A stretch of 58,865 nt of DNA from Cyanobacteria bacterium UBA7753 (GCA_002481545.1 DLEF01000066.1:1-58865), one strand, 5' to 3'. Counted from the stretch's first letter, positions 1 to 8,414 are shown. Numbers and translations are program-made. Notes: a model not told the origin generated them from the sequence alone.

Positions 1-3000
1 TTGAATGTTCTTTCAACGTTATCTTTAGCAACGGTTTTCAATGTTTCCATTTCTTCTTTGATTGCGTTTCTTTCGGTTTCCATTGCAGCTAAGTCTGTAT
101 CGTATTTTCTGTCTTTAAGGTCGATACGTTTCATATCAGCTTCGTATTTTGCTTCTGCTTTCTTGAGGTTTGTTTCGTCGTTTACTTCTCTCAAGTGTGT
201 TTCTACAGATACGTTTGTATCAACCATTTTGTAAGAACCGTCTTTTTCTTTATTGAATTTTTGTAAGTAGCAGCCGCCGTTTAAGTAGTTAGATACTAAG
301 CTTGCCTTGTTACAATATTCTTCAGGGATGATAACGTAAGTTCTTCCGCTGCCGTCTTGCATTGCTTTTTGTGCGTTGTATTCGTTTACTAATCTTTTGT
401 ATACATCACTGTCTGTATCAAAATCTTCGCCTGTTTGTACGAAATTGCCGTTCTTTGTTCCGTAAGTTACGCTTGGTGTTACGTTTGATGTGCTTCTTTC
501 GTAAGTGTAGTTTGCGGAAGAGTCATATTTTTCAGTGATGTTCAATGTTGTAGTTGAACCGTTCAAGAAGTTGTACAAGTTTTGGATATCTGATGTGTTA
601 GAACCGTTATTGATGTAGTTGTAAACTAAATCGTTGATGTTAGCCAATGTTCTGTTGTTTTCTTGGTTATCAACACCATAAATTGAAGTCAATTTGTTGG
701 TTAAAGCTGTTGCTGTAGTGTCGTCGATAGTTTCACCGTAAGCTTGTCTCATTGCGATAACAACGTTTTTAGCGATTGCATTGAGAGAAGGAGTTGTTAC
801 TGTTCCGTTGCCTGTTGATGCAGGAGTGTGTTTGATTTGTAAATTGTTCTTACCGTTTTCAACTGCTGATGAGTATTTGTTCAAGTCATAGCTTGAAAGG
901 TCAGCGTTGATGTTGCTTGAAAGAGCGTTTACAATGTTGTTCCAAACAGCGTTTTCGTTATTGTAATAATAGTTCAAGCTTGCGAGTTGTACATTGTTGA
1001 ATTTACCGTTCAAACTGTTCTTGATAACATCAGGAGTTGTTGAAGGGTTCTTTTGGTAGATTGAGTAAGCTAATTTATCATAGATATCATCAAAGCTTTC
1101 AACCGTTGCAGGAACAGCAGAAGCATATTGAGGAGCTACGGAGTAGTTTGCGGAACCGAAGTTGATATCATATTTGTCTGATGTGTAAGTTGTTGCAGTT
1201 GCATTTGTGATATCTGAAGAAGTTAAACTGTTGTTTTGAGCTTTTTCTGCAAGTTCCGCGATTCTTTCGTCTGAATAGCCTTTTATTACGTTGTAAAAAG
1301 TTTCGTAGTTTGTTGTGTTACCTGATTTGTTAGCAGCTGTGTATGCGATATATTTTGCGGTTGAATCCTTGTCGTAATTGATGTCTACAGAACCTCTTGT
1401 TTCTGAAGCTCCTTCTGATACAGAATATGTACAAGATTTTTTAGCAGCGATAGGAATTAAGAGCCCTTCTTTTATCAAATCATCAAGAGTTGCATAAGTT
1501 GATTTTCCTTTGCTTTGATAAGAATTTAACATGCTTGCTAATCTGCTAGTATTTAAAGAAGACATTTTTGTAAGATTTGTATTATATGTTTCAGAATTTC
1601 CGTTTGCATATTCGTAAGCAAGGTATTGTTTAATTTGTTCGTCAGAACCTGTCAATGTGTAACTGGTTAATGGAGTTGTAGCAAGAGTATTATTAGTAAC
1701 ACCGTTTGAGAAACCGAACAAATTGTAATTTGAAGAAGTAGGACCACTGGACTCATGAACATTTATTGCAGCGGATGCAGTTGTATTATAAAGTTTTGTT
1801 CCGTTTGCACGTCCAACCAATAAACCATAATTTCCACCGCTTGTTGCATATACATTAAGTTCTACACGGGCAGAGCTGCTATATATTGTTGAGCCGTTAT
1901 CTTCGCCGATTAAACCGCCGATATTAGCACTTACGGTTGAAGCTCCTTGAATAGCACCTACAGTGTTGCAATTTACGATTTTACAATTAGTTGCTGTATC
2001 AATTAATCCACCCTTAACAGAATCATAATATTGACCGCCTGAAGATGTAGAAACACCATAGATTTCTGAATTTGTCGCAGTTGAAGCTAAACTGCCGTTA
2101 TTGACTTTCAAATTTTGAACGGTTGCACTATCCAAATTTGTGAATAAATCAGAACCATAGTCTTTCATTGTGATACTGTATCCGTTACCGTCAAAAATAC
2201 CTTCAAATTTGCTTATACTTTGGTCAACCATAATATTACCGTCAAGTTTAACGTACATATCGGAAGTTTGACGACCGTTTTTTATTTCATTTACTAATTG
2301 ATTATATTGAGCTTGAGTGCTGATATTTACCTGTTGATAGCCGGAAGGAACCTCATCGTATTTTACATTTGATGCAATAGTTCCATCAGCGTATTGTTGT
2401 AAGGTTTGTCCGGTAACACTAGGAGCAGTCCCTGCAGATGTTAAAGTTGTTCCTGCTACATACGGATTAACGGTAACATTTGCAACAGGATTTGTTGAAG
2501 AAGGAACATAACCTGTAAGAGCTGCAGAACCTGCTGTTACATTCTTCAAATCTCCGCCTGTGAGTTCCCATTTTTCTGCAGTTGTTGAACCTGCTTGAAC
2601 GCTGTTGTTTAAAGCAGTTACGGAAATACGATTAGAATAATCGGTAACTTGTTCATAGTGTCCTGTAGGTTTTGTAGGGCAATTGTGTTCAGTCAGGTAT
2701 TGGTCTAGAGTTGTATCTCCGATACCCGTATCACCTTCAGAAATGCCGTTTGCAGCTGCAAATGCAGGGGTTACATAGATATGCTTGTCATCACATAATA
2801 AATAGGAAATACCTGATACAGATCCTTCATAGTCTGATACGACTCCGTTTTCAAGGGCGTTTAGGGTTGCGTCCAAGAAGGTTGTCGTACCGTCTGCATT
2901 GAGGGCTCCGTATTGGATTTTAGAAGCATCGAGGGCGTTTTCATACTCTTCATAAACACGTGAAGATTCATTGGCTAACTGAAGTTTTTGAGCTTCAAGC

Positions 3001-3077
3001 CTTTGAGCCTTGTATTCGATTTGATGCATTCTACCGGTTAGATGCAACAAACGTGCTTGTGATGATGATAAACCCAT
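1..3077 (-). CDS. GLUG-repeat, flagellin-like modular surface protein, copy A (C-terminus runs off the window)
   Basis: About 1,025 codons are visible and the last few (..KLFS in copy C) lie outside the left edge. The N-terminus reads MGLSSSQARLLHLTGRMHQ and continues as a charged helix to about residue 55. The core (about 60-940) is Ser/Thr/Asn/Gly-rich, with an FDGNG motif and GLUG-like units such as IGGLIGEDNGS, which predict a right-handed beta-helix. The last 70 residues are a strongly charged coiled coil (KRIDLKDRKYDTDLAAMETE). No classical signal peptide is seen. A sigma-28 promoter lies at 3146-3172. It shares both ends with the genes at 23395-25221 and 45718-48696, but the core differs. 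Constant helical ends with a variable middle resemble flagellin; export by a flagellar/type III route is inference. The translated stretches I checked were open. Confidence 0.85.
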   Translation of the reverse strand, partial: MGLSSSQARLLHLTGRMHQIEYKAQRLEAQKLQLANESSRVYEEYENALDASKIQYGALNADGTTTFLDATLNALENGVVSDYEGSVSGISYLLCDDKHIYVTPAFAAANGISEGDTGIGDTTLDQYLTEHNCPTKPTGHYEQVTDYSNRISVTALNNSVQAGSTTAEKWELTGGDLKNVTAGSAALTGYVPSSTNPVANVTVNPYVAGTTLTSAGTAPSVTGQTLQQYADGTIASNVKYDEVPSGYQQVNISTQAQYNQLVNEIKNGRQTSDMYVKLDGNIMVDQSISKFEGIFDGNGYSITMKDYGSDLFTNLDSATVQNLKVNNGSLASTATNSEIYGVSTSSGGQYYDSVKGGLIDTATNCKIVNCNTVGAIQGASTVSANIGGLIGEDNGSTIYSSSARVELNVYATSGGNYGLLVGRANGTKLYNTTASAAINVHESSGPTSSNYNLFGFSNGVTNNTLATTPLTSYTLTGSDEQIKQYLAYEYANGNSETYNTNLTKMSSLNTSRLASMLNSYQSKGKSTYATLDDLIKEGLLIPIAAKKSCTYSVSEGASETRGSVDINYDKDSTAKYIAYTAANKSGNTTNYETFYNVIKGYSDERIAELAEKAQNNSLTSSDITNATATTYTSDKYDINFGSANYSVAPQYASAVPATVESFDDIYDKLAYSIYQKNPSTTPDVIKNSLNGKFNNVQLASLNYYYNNENAVWNNIVNALSSNINADLSSYDLNKYSSAVENGKNNLQIKHTPASTGNGTVTTPSLNAIAKNVVIAMRQAYGETIDDTTATALTNKLTSIYGVDNQENNRTLANINDLVYNYINNGSNTSDIQNLYNFLNGSTTTLNITEKYDSSANYTYERSTSNVTPSVTYGTKNGNFVQTGEDFDTDSDVYKRLVNEYNAQKAMQDGSGRTYVIIPEEYCNKASLVSNYLNGGCYLQKFNKEKDGSYKMVDTNVSVETHLREVNDETNLKKAEAKYEADMKRIDLKDRKYDTDLAAMETERNAIKEEMETLKTVAKDNVERTF

Positions 3078-3145
3078 TTGTTTCTTTTCCCTATTGCTTA
3101 CAATCGGTTGAGCGCTAAAATAAAAAACCTTTTGTAGCACCATGG

Positions 3146-3172
3146 TTTACGGCGTTATTCGTGAAATCTTTA
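3146..3172 (-). promoter_or_regulatory. sigma-28 (FliA-type) promoter of GLUG copy A
   Basis: Reading the minus strand: -35 TAAAGATT (3165-3172), 11-bp spacer, -10 GCCGTAAA (3146-3153). The FliA consensus is TAAAGTTT-N11-GCCGATAA. The predicted transcript has a leader of roughly 60 nt before the ATG at 3077. The 29 bases from the -10 downstream are identical to those of copy B. Confidence 0.85.
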
Positions 3173-3235
3173 GGGATTTGAGCGGTTTTCGTTACAAATG
3201 TTTACAATTATATAAATCTCTACAGGTACACCACT

Positions 3236-3410
3236 TACCCGCCTTCGGCACCCTCTTCCACTGAGGAGCGAGGTTCTAAACCGTTACGTAGCAACGGTTT
3301 TGCTTGTACCATTGTACAAGCTCCAGTCTCGCCCCCATCTGTGGTAGAGACCGACATTGTTTTTGAGCGACAGCGAAAATTACAAGGTCGAGTGAGGTGG
3401 TGCAACAATA
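3236..3410 (+). repeat. Composite dispersed repeat, family R3 (copy 1)
   Basis: This is a mosaic of a CTCGCCCC-type core, two interchangeable short palindromes and a GAGACCGACATTG...GAGCGACAGCG arm. The same modules, in inverted orientation and with different palindrome sequences, occur at 58712-58860. A diverged relative lies at about 52440-52560. No coding potential is apparent. Confidence 0.75.
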
Positions 3411-3552
3411 TCTTATTTTGAGTGAAATACTACATCCTGCCATTGGTATCTTCTCTTATATTACCAAATGTTAATTTTGCTTAATCTTTGTAAAGATATA
3501 TGGTAAAATATACGTAATTGGGGTATAATTTTACTATATTGAGGAGTAAATT

Positions 3553-4044
3553 TTGGGTATTAGTGAAGTGAACGAGAATGTTTTATCTCCGCAGGACGTG
3601 AGAAAAATTTTAGACAGTGATAATATGGAAATAGTTAAGCTTTGCAAGAAAGCTAACGTTACTCCGCAAAAAACTGACGACGGAAAAACATACTTTTCAC
3701 TTGATGATGTAAGAGCTTTGAAAACAGCAAAAGATTCATCAGGACATACCTCCGTTATGTCAAAGAATGCGTCACAACTGGTTGTTGACAGTCTGTTGAA
3801 AACATTAGGCAGAATGGAAACAAATATCACGGAATCAATATCAAAAGTTTTAGATGCCAGATTAGAAGGCATGGATGAGGTTGTAGTCGAGTTAATACGT
3901 TGCAAAACTGAAAATGAAAACCTCAAAAACCAAGTTGAAGAATTAACAAAAGAAAATTATACCCTAAAGAAAGAAAACGCAGCTTTCAGACCGTTCATGT
4001 TCGGTCTCTATGTAAAAGATGACGTTCAAAAAAGCTTATTTTAA
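3553..4044 (+). CDS. MerR-like helix-turn-helix domain protein with C-terminal coiled coil
   Basis: 163 aa from a TTG start, preceded by GAGGAG at 3541 with a 6-nt spacer. Residues about 10-58 (SPQDVRKIL...YFSLDDVRALK) look like a MerR/BldC-type winged helix, in which a short DNA-binding fold ends in a 'DVRALK' helix. Residues 75-145 are amphipathic and charged, ending in a heptad-like stretch (ENENLKNQVEELTKENYTLK) that predicts a coiled coil for dimerisation. It sits 36 bp upstream of recA on the same strand and may be co-transcribed. The DNA target is unknown. A structural role for the coiled coil is possible, so the regulator call is tentative. Confidence 0.7.
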   Translation: MGISEVNENVLSPQDVRKILDSDNMEIVKLCKKANVTPQKTDDGKTYFSLDDVRALKTAKDSSGHTSVMSKNASQLVVDSLLKTLGRMETNITESISKVLDARLEGMDEVVVELIRCKTENENLKNQVEELTKENYTLKKENAAFRPFMFGLYVKDDVQKSLF

Positions 4045-4080
4045 TTGTGTACAAATATAAAAATATAGAGGATTTAAGAT

Positions 4081-5130
4081 ATGGCAACTGCTGTAAAAGA
4101 AGAAGAGAAAAAGGGCGTATCTGCAGAACGTGCAAAAGCGCTTAATTTAGCAATAGAAAAAATTGAAAAAGATTTTGGTAAAGGTTCAATAATGAAACTG
4201 GGCGACAAGCCTACAGTGAATGTGGATGCAATCCCTACGGGTGCATTATCACTTGATATTGCTCTTGGTATAGGCGGTATCCCGAGAGGTCGTATTATAG
4301 AAATATACGGTCCTGAATCATCAGGTAAAACAACTTTGGCGCAACATATTGTTGCAGAATGCCAAAAACGTGGTGGGATTGCTGCTTTCGTAGATGCGGA
4401 GCATGCTCTTGATCCTGAATATGCTAAGAATTTAGGCGTTAATATTGACGAATTGTTGATATCTCAACCTGATACAGGTGAACAAGCTCTTGATATTACG
4501 GAAGAATTGGTTCGCTCGGGTGCTGTCGATATTATCGTTGTTGACTCTGTAGCAGCTCTTGTCCCGAAAGCTGAAATTGAAGGAACAATGGAAGACCAGC
4601 AAATGGGCTTGCAGGCAAGATTGATGTCTAAAGCTTTGAGAAAATTAACGGGTGTTATCGGCAAGACCAATACAACAGTTATCTTCATCAACCAGTTAAG
4701 ACAAAAAATTGGTGTTATGTACGGAAATCCTGAAACAACAACAGGTGGTAACGCTCTAAAATACTACGCTTCCGTAAGAATGGAAATCAAACGTACGGAA
4801 ACTTTAAAGGGTGACGGCGAAGATGTCGGAAACCACGTAAGAGTAAGAATTTTGAAAAACAAGGTTGCACCTCCTTTCAGAACCGCCGAATTTGATATTA
4901 TATTCGGTAAAGGTATCTCTAAGACAGGTAATATCTTGGATGTTGCCGTTAACTTCGGTATTGTGAACAAAGCCGGAGCATGGTTCAGCTATAAAGATAC
5001 CAAGTTGGGACAAGGCAGAGAAAAATCAAAAGAATTTTTGGATGCTAATCCTGAATTGTTAAAAGAGATTGAAGGTTTAATCAGAGCCAAATTAGAAGAA
5101 GACAGCAAACCTGCGGAAGATAAAAAATAA
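4081..5130 (+). CDS. recA: Recombinase RecA
   Basis: 349 aa, the usual length. RecA polymerises on single-stranded DNA, catalyses ATP-dependent strand exchange in recombination repair and stimulates LexA self-cleavage. Visible marks are the Walker A motif GPESSGKTT at residues 77-85, the EGTMEDQQMGLQARLMSKAL segment, the L2-region INQLRQKIGVMYGNPETTTGG stretch (starting near 204), and an acidic C-terminal tail (EEDSKPAEDKK). RBS is GAGG at 4070. No LexA box could be assigned with confidence. It follows the coiled-coil HTH protein. Confidence 0.97.
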   Translation: MATAVKEEEKKGVSAERAKALNLAIEKIEKDFGKGSIMKLGDKPTVNVDAIPTGALSLDIALGIGGIPRGRIIEIYGPESSGKTTLAQHIVAECQKRGGIAAFVDAEHALDPEYAKNLGVNIDELLISQPDTGEQALDITEELVRSGAVDIIVVDSVAALVPKAEIEGTMEDQQMGLQARLMSKALRKLTGVIGKTNTTVIFINQLRQKIGVMYGNPETTTGGNALKYYASVRMEIKRTETLKGDGEDVGNHVRVRILKNKVAPPFRTAEFDIIFGKGISKTGNILDVAVNFGIVNKAGAWFSYKDTKLGQGREKSKEFLDANPELLKEIEGLIRAKLEEDSKPAEDKK

Positions 5131-5257
5131 TTCGCGGATTTGTTCCTGTGTGATGCTTACAAAAAATATTAATTATTGTAAAAAATGGGCTCAATAATAG
5201 CAAATTCAATTGTTTACATGTTTTAAGGAAAATGTGTAGTGAAAGAAGGAATAGATT

Positions 5258-5668
5258 ATGTCAATGCAGGTATCGTTCAGAGCACAAGTAGCTCAAGCGC
5301 CTACTGTTATCCAACAGGCACAGACGAATGAGTCGAAAGAAGACCTGAACAAATTAAAAACCGATACTCAGAATAATCAGTTGACTGATATTGCTGCTAT
5401 GACTCAAAAAATGCAAATTGAATCAAAGATGCAAGATGCAAAAGCTGAGCCTGTTAAGTATGTAGAGGATGTAAAACCTCAACCTTCAACAGACACCGCT
5501 AAAGTATCAGAGTCAGGTTCCGTTAGTACTCCTAACACGGTTACGGATGTTATTAAAAACTTCCACAGAGGTGAAAGACAATACAATAATAATCAACGTG
5601 CACAAGTACTTTTTGACCAAATGAATCAATATGCTATGAGCAACAGGATTCTTCACGGATTGTTCTAG
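5258..5668 (+). CDS. Hypothetical lineage-type protein, Gln/Asn/Thr-rich
   Basis: 136 aa, not recognised. The N-terminus MSMQVSFRAQ has no signal peptide or membrane segment. Residues 20-95 are low-complexity (Q, T, K, D, P) and probably disordered. The last 45 residues (VIKNFHRGERQYNNNQRAQVLFDQ..) look helical and folded and end in ILHGLF. The start is backed by AAGGA upstream. It stands alone 127 bp after recA and is closed by a strong bidirectional terminator shared with ilvC. No function is assigned. Confidence 0.7.
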   Translation: MSMQVSFRAQVAQAPTVIQQAQTNESKEDLNKLKTDTQNNQLTDIAAMTQKMQIESKMQDAKAEPVKYVEDVKPQPSTDTAKVSESGSVSTPNTVTDVIKNFHRGERQYNNNQRAQVLFDQMNQYAMSNRILHGLF

Positions 5669-5688
5669 GTCAATTAAAAATCTAAAAC

Positions 5689-5725
5689 AAAGAGGAGTTT
5701 GAATAATATATTCAAACTCCTCTTT
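5689..5725. terminator. Bidirectional intrinsic terminator
   Basis: Perfect stem AAAGAGGAGTTTGAAT / ATTCAAACTCCTCTTT with a short loop. The stem carries A-runs and T-runs at its outer ends, so it can stop transcription from both the hypothetical gene (plus) and ilvC (minus). Confidence 0.9.
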
Positions 5726-5740
5726 ACAATTTATAATTAT

Positions 5741-5802
5741 GTCATCCTGAACTTGTTTCAGGATTTAATAAATCTTAGATGCTGAAATAAATTCAGCATG
5801 AC
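5741..5802. repeat. Palindromic repeat family R1 (GTCAT-nCTGAA), copy 1
   Basis: GTCATcCTGAACTTGTTTCAGGAT, a short spacer, then GATGCTGAAATAAATTCAGCATGAC: two hairpins, with GTCAT/ATGAC closing the whole element. It lies just past the ilvC stop. Related copies are at 6903-6964, 14693-14757 and 55480-55546, with a half copy at 43969-43994. Confidence 0.85.
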
Positions 5803-5818
5803 TGTTTATATTAATTGT

Positions 5819-6844
5819 TTAGTTCTTTGAACGGTCAATAATTCTGTTCTTATTGTTCCATTTGAATGAACTTCTTATTTCAGCTCCTATTTTTTCAATC
5901 AAAAGATTTTTATTTTCTTCTCTCAATTTGTTGAAGGTCTTTCTGTCGCCGTTAATATCAGCCAAAAATTCTTCCGCGAAATCTCCTGATTGAATATCCT
6001 TCAAAATCTTACGCATAGCATTTTTTGATTCTTCGCCAATGACTTTAGGGCCTCTTGTCATATCGCCGTATTCTGCGGTATTAGAGATTGAATAGTACAT
6101 ATCTCCTATTCCGCCTTGGTTTATCAAATCAACAATAAGTTTCATTTCGTGGCAAACTTCAAAATATGCCATATAAGGTGAATATCCTGCCTCAACAAGA
6201 ACATCGAACCCTGCTTTTATTAGAGCGGAAACACCGCCGCAGATGACAGCCTGTTCTCCGAACAGGTCGGTTTCGGTCTCTTCTCTGAATGTTGTTTCGA
6301 TTATACCTGCTCTGCCTGCACCGATTGCGGAGGCGTAAGAGAGAGCAACTTCCAATCCGTCACCTGACGGGTTTTGTTCTACGGCTACCAAGCAAGGAAC
6401 GCCTTTGCCTTCCAAGTATTCACTTCTTACTGTGTGCCCAGGTCCTTTAGGAGCGACCATGATTACATTTACTCCCTCAGGAGCGACAATTTTTTTATAG
6501 TGGATATTAAACCCGTGAGAAAACATCAAGTATTGTCCTGCGTGCATATAAGGTTTAATTTGTTCTTCGTATACTTTTGACTGTATTTCATCAGGGATAA
6601 GTATTTGTACTATATCTGCATCTTTTACGGCGTCTTCGATTGATTTAATGTTGAAACCGTAGTCTTTAGCTTTAACATAAGACTTTCCGCCTTTTCTCAA
6701 ACCCAGGACAACATCACATCCGCTGTCTTTAAGGTTCATTGATTGACCGTAACCTTGAGAGCCGAAGCCTATTACGGCTATTTTTTTAGTTTTAATCAAA
6801 TTTGTATCAATATCTTTATCCAAATATATTTTTAAATCGCTCAT
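5819..6844 (-). CDS. ilvC: Ketol-acid reductoisomerase (NADP-type class I)
   Basis: 341 aa, class I length. It isomerises and reduces 2-acetolactate or 2-aceto-2-hydroxybutyrate in valine, isoleucine and leucine synthesis, using Mg2+ and NAD(P)H. The Rossmann motif GFGSQG is at residues 26-31, the catalytic HGFNIHY segment is near 110, and the metal-binding acidic residues lie in ETDLFGEQAV and the FEVCHEMKLIVDLI helix. RBS AGGAGG lies 5 nt before the ATG. It stands alone; no other ilv gene is in the window. A copy of repeat family R1 and a small ATATCAC/GTGATAT palindrome lie in its leader. Confidence 0.97.
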   Translation of the reverse strand: MSDLKIYLDKDIDTNLIKTKKIAVIGFGSQGYGQSMNLKDSGCDVVLGLRKGGKSYVKAKDYGFNIKSIEDAVKDADIVQILIPDEIQSKVYEEQIKPYMHAGQYLMFSHGFNIHYKKIVAPEGVNVIMVAPKGPGHTVRSEYLEGKGVPCLVAVEQNPSGDGLEVALSYASAIGAGRAGIIETTFREETETDLFGEQAVICGGVSALIKAGFDVLVEAGYSPYMAYFEVCHEMKLIVDLINQGGIGDMYYSISNTAEYGDMTRGPKVIGEESKNAMRKILKDIQSGDFAEEFLADINGDRKTFNKLREENKNLLIEKIGAEIRSSFKWNNKNRIIDRSKN

Positions 6845-6902
6845 AAATCCTCCTTATTTTAGTATTTGTTTGATTTGTTATATCACGGTAATAGTGATAT
6901 TG

Positions 6903-6964
6903 GTCATTCTGAACTTGTTTCAGAATCTAATAAATCACAGATGCTGAAATAAATTCAGCATGAC
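6903..6964. repeat. Palindromic repeat family R1, copy 2 (in the ilvC leader)
   Basis: GTCATTCTGAACTTGTTTCAG...GATGCTGAAATAAATTCAGC..ATGAC, nearly identical to 5741-5802. It lies between the ilvC start and a TATAAT-like hexamer near 7006-7011, so it may be transcribed as part of the ilvC leader. Confidence 0.85.
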
Positions 6965-7041
6965 ACGCTTAATTTATTTTTTTGAAATCTCATCTATATT
7001 ATAGTCTAAAAATTAATCTTAATCACGATATAGACAAAACA

Positions 7042-7070
7042 AAAGAGGCTGACATAAAGCCAACCTCTTT
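7042..7070 (-). terminator. Intrinsic terminator after rplL
   Basis: Minus-strand stem AAAGAGGTTG / CAGCCTCTTT (with a G-U pair), followed by a T-rich run. It sits 26 bp after the rplL stop. Confidence 0.85.
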
Positions 7071-7095
7071 GTAAATATTATAAAAGCTTAGAAAC

Positions 7096-7473
7096 TTACT
7101 TGATTTCAACTGTAGCGCCAGCTTCTTCCAATTTTTTCTTAAGTTCTTCAGCTTCAGGCTTCTTCAAACCTTCCTTGATAGGTTTTGGAGCGTTATCAAC
7201 TAAGTCTTTAGCATCTTTCAAACCAAGACCTGTGATTTCTCTAACTTGTTTAAGAACGGCAATCTTGTTAGCACCAGTTGCTGCCAATACCAAAGTAACT
7301 TCAGCATCTGCATCATCTTCAGCCGGAGCTGCTGCGCCTGCTGCCGGAGCTGCTGCAACTGCTACAGGAGCTGCTGCTGATACGCCGAATTTTTCTTCCA
7401 TAGCTTTTACTAATTCAGAAGCTTCCAATAAAGTTAAGCTTTCGATTTCTGATAAAATAGTTTCTACACTCAT
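7096..7473 (-). CDS. rplL: Ribosomal protein L7/L12
   Basis: 125 aa. It forms the mobile stalk of the 50S subunit that recruits translation GTPases. The N-terminal dimerisation helices (residues 1-32) are followed by an Ala/Pro/Gly-rich hinge (about 36-55, AAAPAAGAAAPAEDDAD) and the globular C-terminal domain with the conserved GLGLKDAKDLVDNAPKPIKEG. Good GGAGAAAAAC RBS. It lies 75 bp after rplJ and is co-transcribed with it, the normal rplJL order. Confidence 0.97.
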   Translation of the reverse strand: MSVETILSEIESLTLLEASELVKAMEEKFGVSAAAPVAVAAAPAAGAAAPAEDDADAEVTLVLAATGANKIAVLKQVREITGLGLKDAKDLVDNAPKPIKEGLKKPEAEELKKKLEEAGATVEIK

Positions 7474-7548
7474 TGTTTTTCTCCTTATAATTTTTATTTT
7501 TTTCTACTTTAATAGGACTTTTACAGTCCGAAACATAACTTAAATAAG

Positions 7549-8070
7549 TTATGCTGTTTTTTGATCTCTGACAGCTGCCATAGTTCTTGTAAGTTTTGCG
7601 AGAACTTCGTTGACAGAGTTTGCGATACCTGAAGCAGGTGAATTGATACAACCGAGCATTTTTGCGTAAAGCTCTGTTTTTGTAGGCAATGTAGCCAGCT
7701 TTTTAGCATCATCGGCGTTTAACCATTTACCGTCTAATACGGCACCTTTGATTTCGCCTTTTTTAGTTTCTTTAATGAACTTGGAAAGAGCTTTTGCAGG
7801 AGTGATTTGATCACCATAACCGAAAGCTATAGCGATAGGACCTGTAAGAGCATCTGTCATAGGTTCATATTGAGTTCCTTTAACCGCAAGTTTTGCCAAA
7901 GTGTTCTTTGTTACCATATAATCGCCGTCTTCAGCTTGGAGTGAACGTCTCAATTTTGTGATTTCTTCAACAGTCATTCCTTTATATTCGGTAACAATAG
8001 CAACTTGCGCCTTATCTACTTTTTCCTTGATGTGAGCGATTTTATCGCTTTTGAAGGCTTTTGTTGACAT
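7549..8070 (-). CDS. rplJ: Ribosomal protein L10
   Basis: 173 aa from the ATG at 8070, chosen because GAAGGAG sits 7 nt upstream; an in-frame ATG 45 nt further upstream has no such site. L10 is the base of the L7/L12 stalk, binds 23S rRNA near the GTPase centre and autoregulates its own operon. The N-terminus (STKAFKSDKIAHIKEKVDKAQ) and the TLAKLAVKGT segment are typical. The C-terminal helix binds L7/L12 dimers. It is preceded by a long structured leader with an attenuator. Confidence 0.96.
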   Translation of the reverse strand: MSTKAFKSDKIAHIKEKVDKAQVAIVTEYKGMTVEEITKLRRSLQAEDGDYMVTKNTLAKLAVKGTQYEPMTDALTGPIAIAFGYGDQITPAKALSKFIKETKKGEIKGAVLDGKWLNADDAKKLATLPTKTELYAKMLGCINSPASGIANSVNEVLAKLTRTMAAVRDQKTA

Positions 8071-8110
8071 AATTTTGCTCCTTCTCTGATTAGTTATCGA
8101 CCTATTTTTA

Positions 8111-8312
8111 TGCACAAAGTAAAAAGACTTTGCGAAACCGCAAAATCTTACACATAAAAATACTATTAATATATTTCGACTTAGTGTAACCTGGGTTAGC
8201 CGGTCTTAACCTGTTTATAATCGCGAGGGTCTGAAAGCCTGAGGTTTTCATCTACGACAAGGTCTCTCACCTTGTATCACCGACGCAATAACTAACTGTC
8301 TGCGGTTGTACA
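8111..8312 (-). promoter_or_regulatory. L10-type ribosomal protein leader with attenuator
   Basis: About 200 nt of untranslated leader runs from near 8312 to the rplJ start. It contains the hairpin ACAAGGT/ACCTTGT (about 8257-8278) and a complex GAAAACCTCAGGCTTTCAG / CTCGCGA region of the kind found in L10 leaders, where L10(L12)4 binds. It ends in a terminator-like stem at 8125-8148 before the rplJ RBS. The family assignment rests on position and structure, not a covariance search. Confidence 0.75.
8120..8148 (-). terminator. Attenuator hairpin upstream of rplJ
   Basis: Minus strand: AGATTTTGCG-gttt-CGCAAAGTCT followed by TTTTT, with one mismatch. It is an intrinsic terminator inside the leader, 50 nt before the rplJ RBS, so some transcripts probably stop here. 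This fits L10-controlled attenuation. Confidence 0.8.
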
Positions 8313-8315
8313 TTA

Positions 8316-8343
8316 AATATATCATATAAAATCAAAAAATCAA
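8316..8343 (-). promoter_or_regulatory. Sigma-70-type promoter for rplJL
   Basis: Minus strand: TTGATT (8338-8343), 16-bp spacer, TATATT (8316-8321). It is placed to start the L10 leader near 8310. Confidence 0.6.
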
Positions 8344-8414
8344 GTGTTATTTATACATTTCTTAACAATATTTTCTGTTTGTTTTTTATTCCTTTGATTA
8401 GAATAGCTGTTCCT

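Larger units (their letters stand above)
3078..3552. other. Intergenic region: sigma-28 promoter plus composite palindromic repeat
   Basis: No gene is seen here. It contains the divergent promoter of GLUG copy A and, at about 3236-3410, a composite repeat. The repeat has small hairpins (AACCGTT/AACGGTT and GCTTGTAC/GTACAAGC) and a GAGCGACAGCGAAAATTACA segment that recurs in inverted orientation at 58712-58860. A TATAAT-like hexamer near 3523 may serve the rightward gene. Confidence 0.7.

Noticed and set aside
1..234. Plus-strand ORF at the left edge, repeated at 45731-45994 and partly at 23516-23770
   Set aside because: It is the antisense shadow of the conserved C-terminal coiled coil of the GLUG genes; the repeat of the shadow follows from the repeat of the real gene.
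3139..3172. A c-di-GMP (GEMM-like) riboswitch in the GLUG leaders, suggested by GCCGTAAACC
   Set aside because: The word is the -10 of a sigma-28 promoter with exact 11-bp spacing at four genes, and no aptamer stems fit around it.
5741..5802. R1 repeat as a plain terminator
   Set aside because: No T-run follows the stems, the same element recurs in unrelated contexts, and a proper terminator lies at 5689-5725.
7100..7543. 147-aa plus-strand ORF opposite rplL
   Set aside because: Antisense to the Ala-rich rplL coding sequence; composition is an artefact of that strand.
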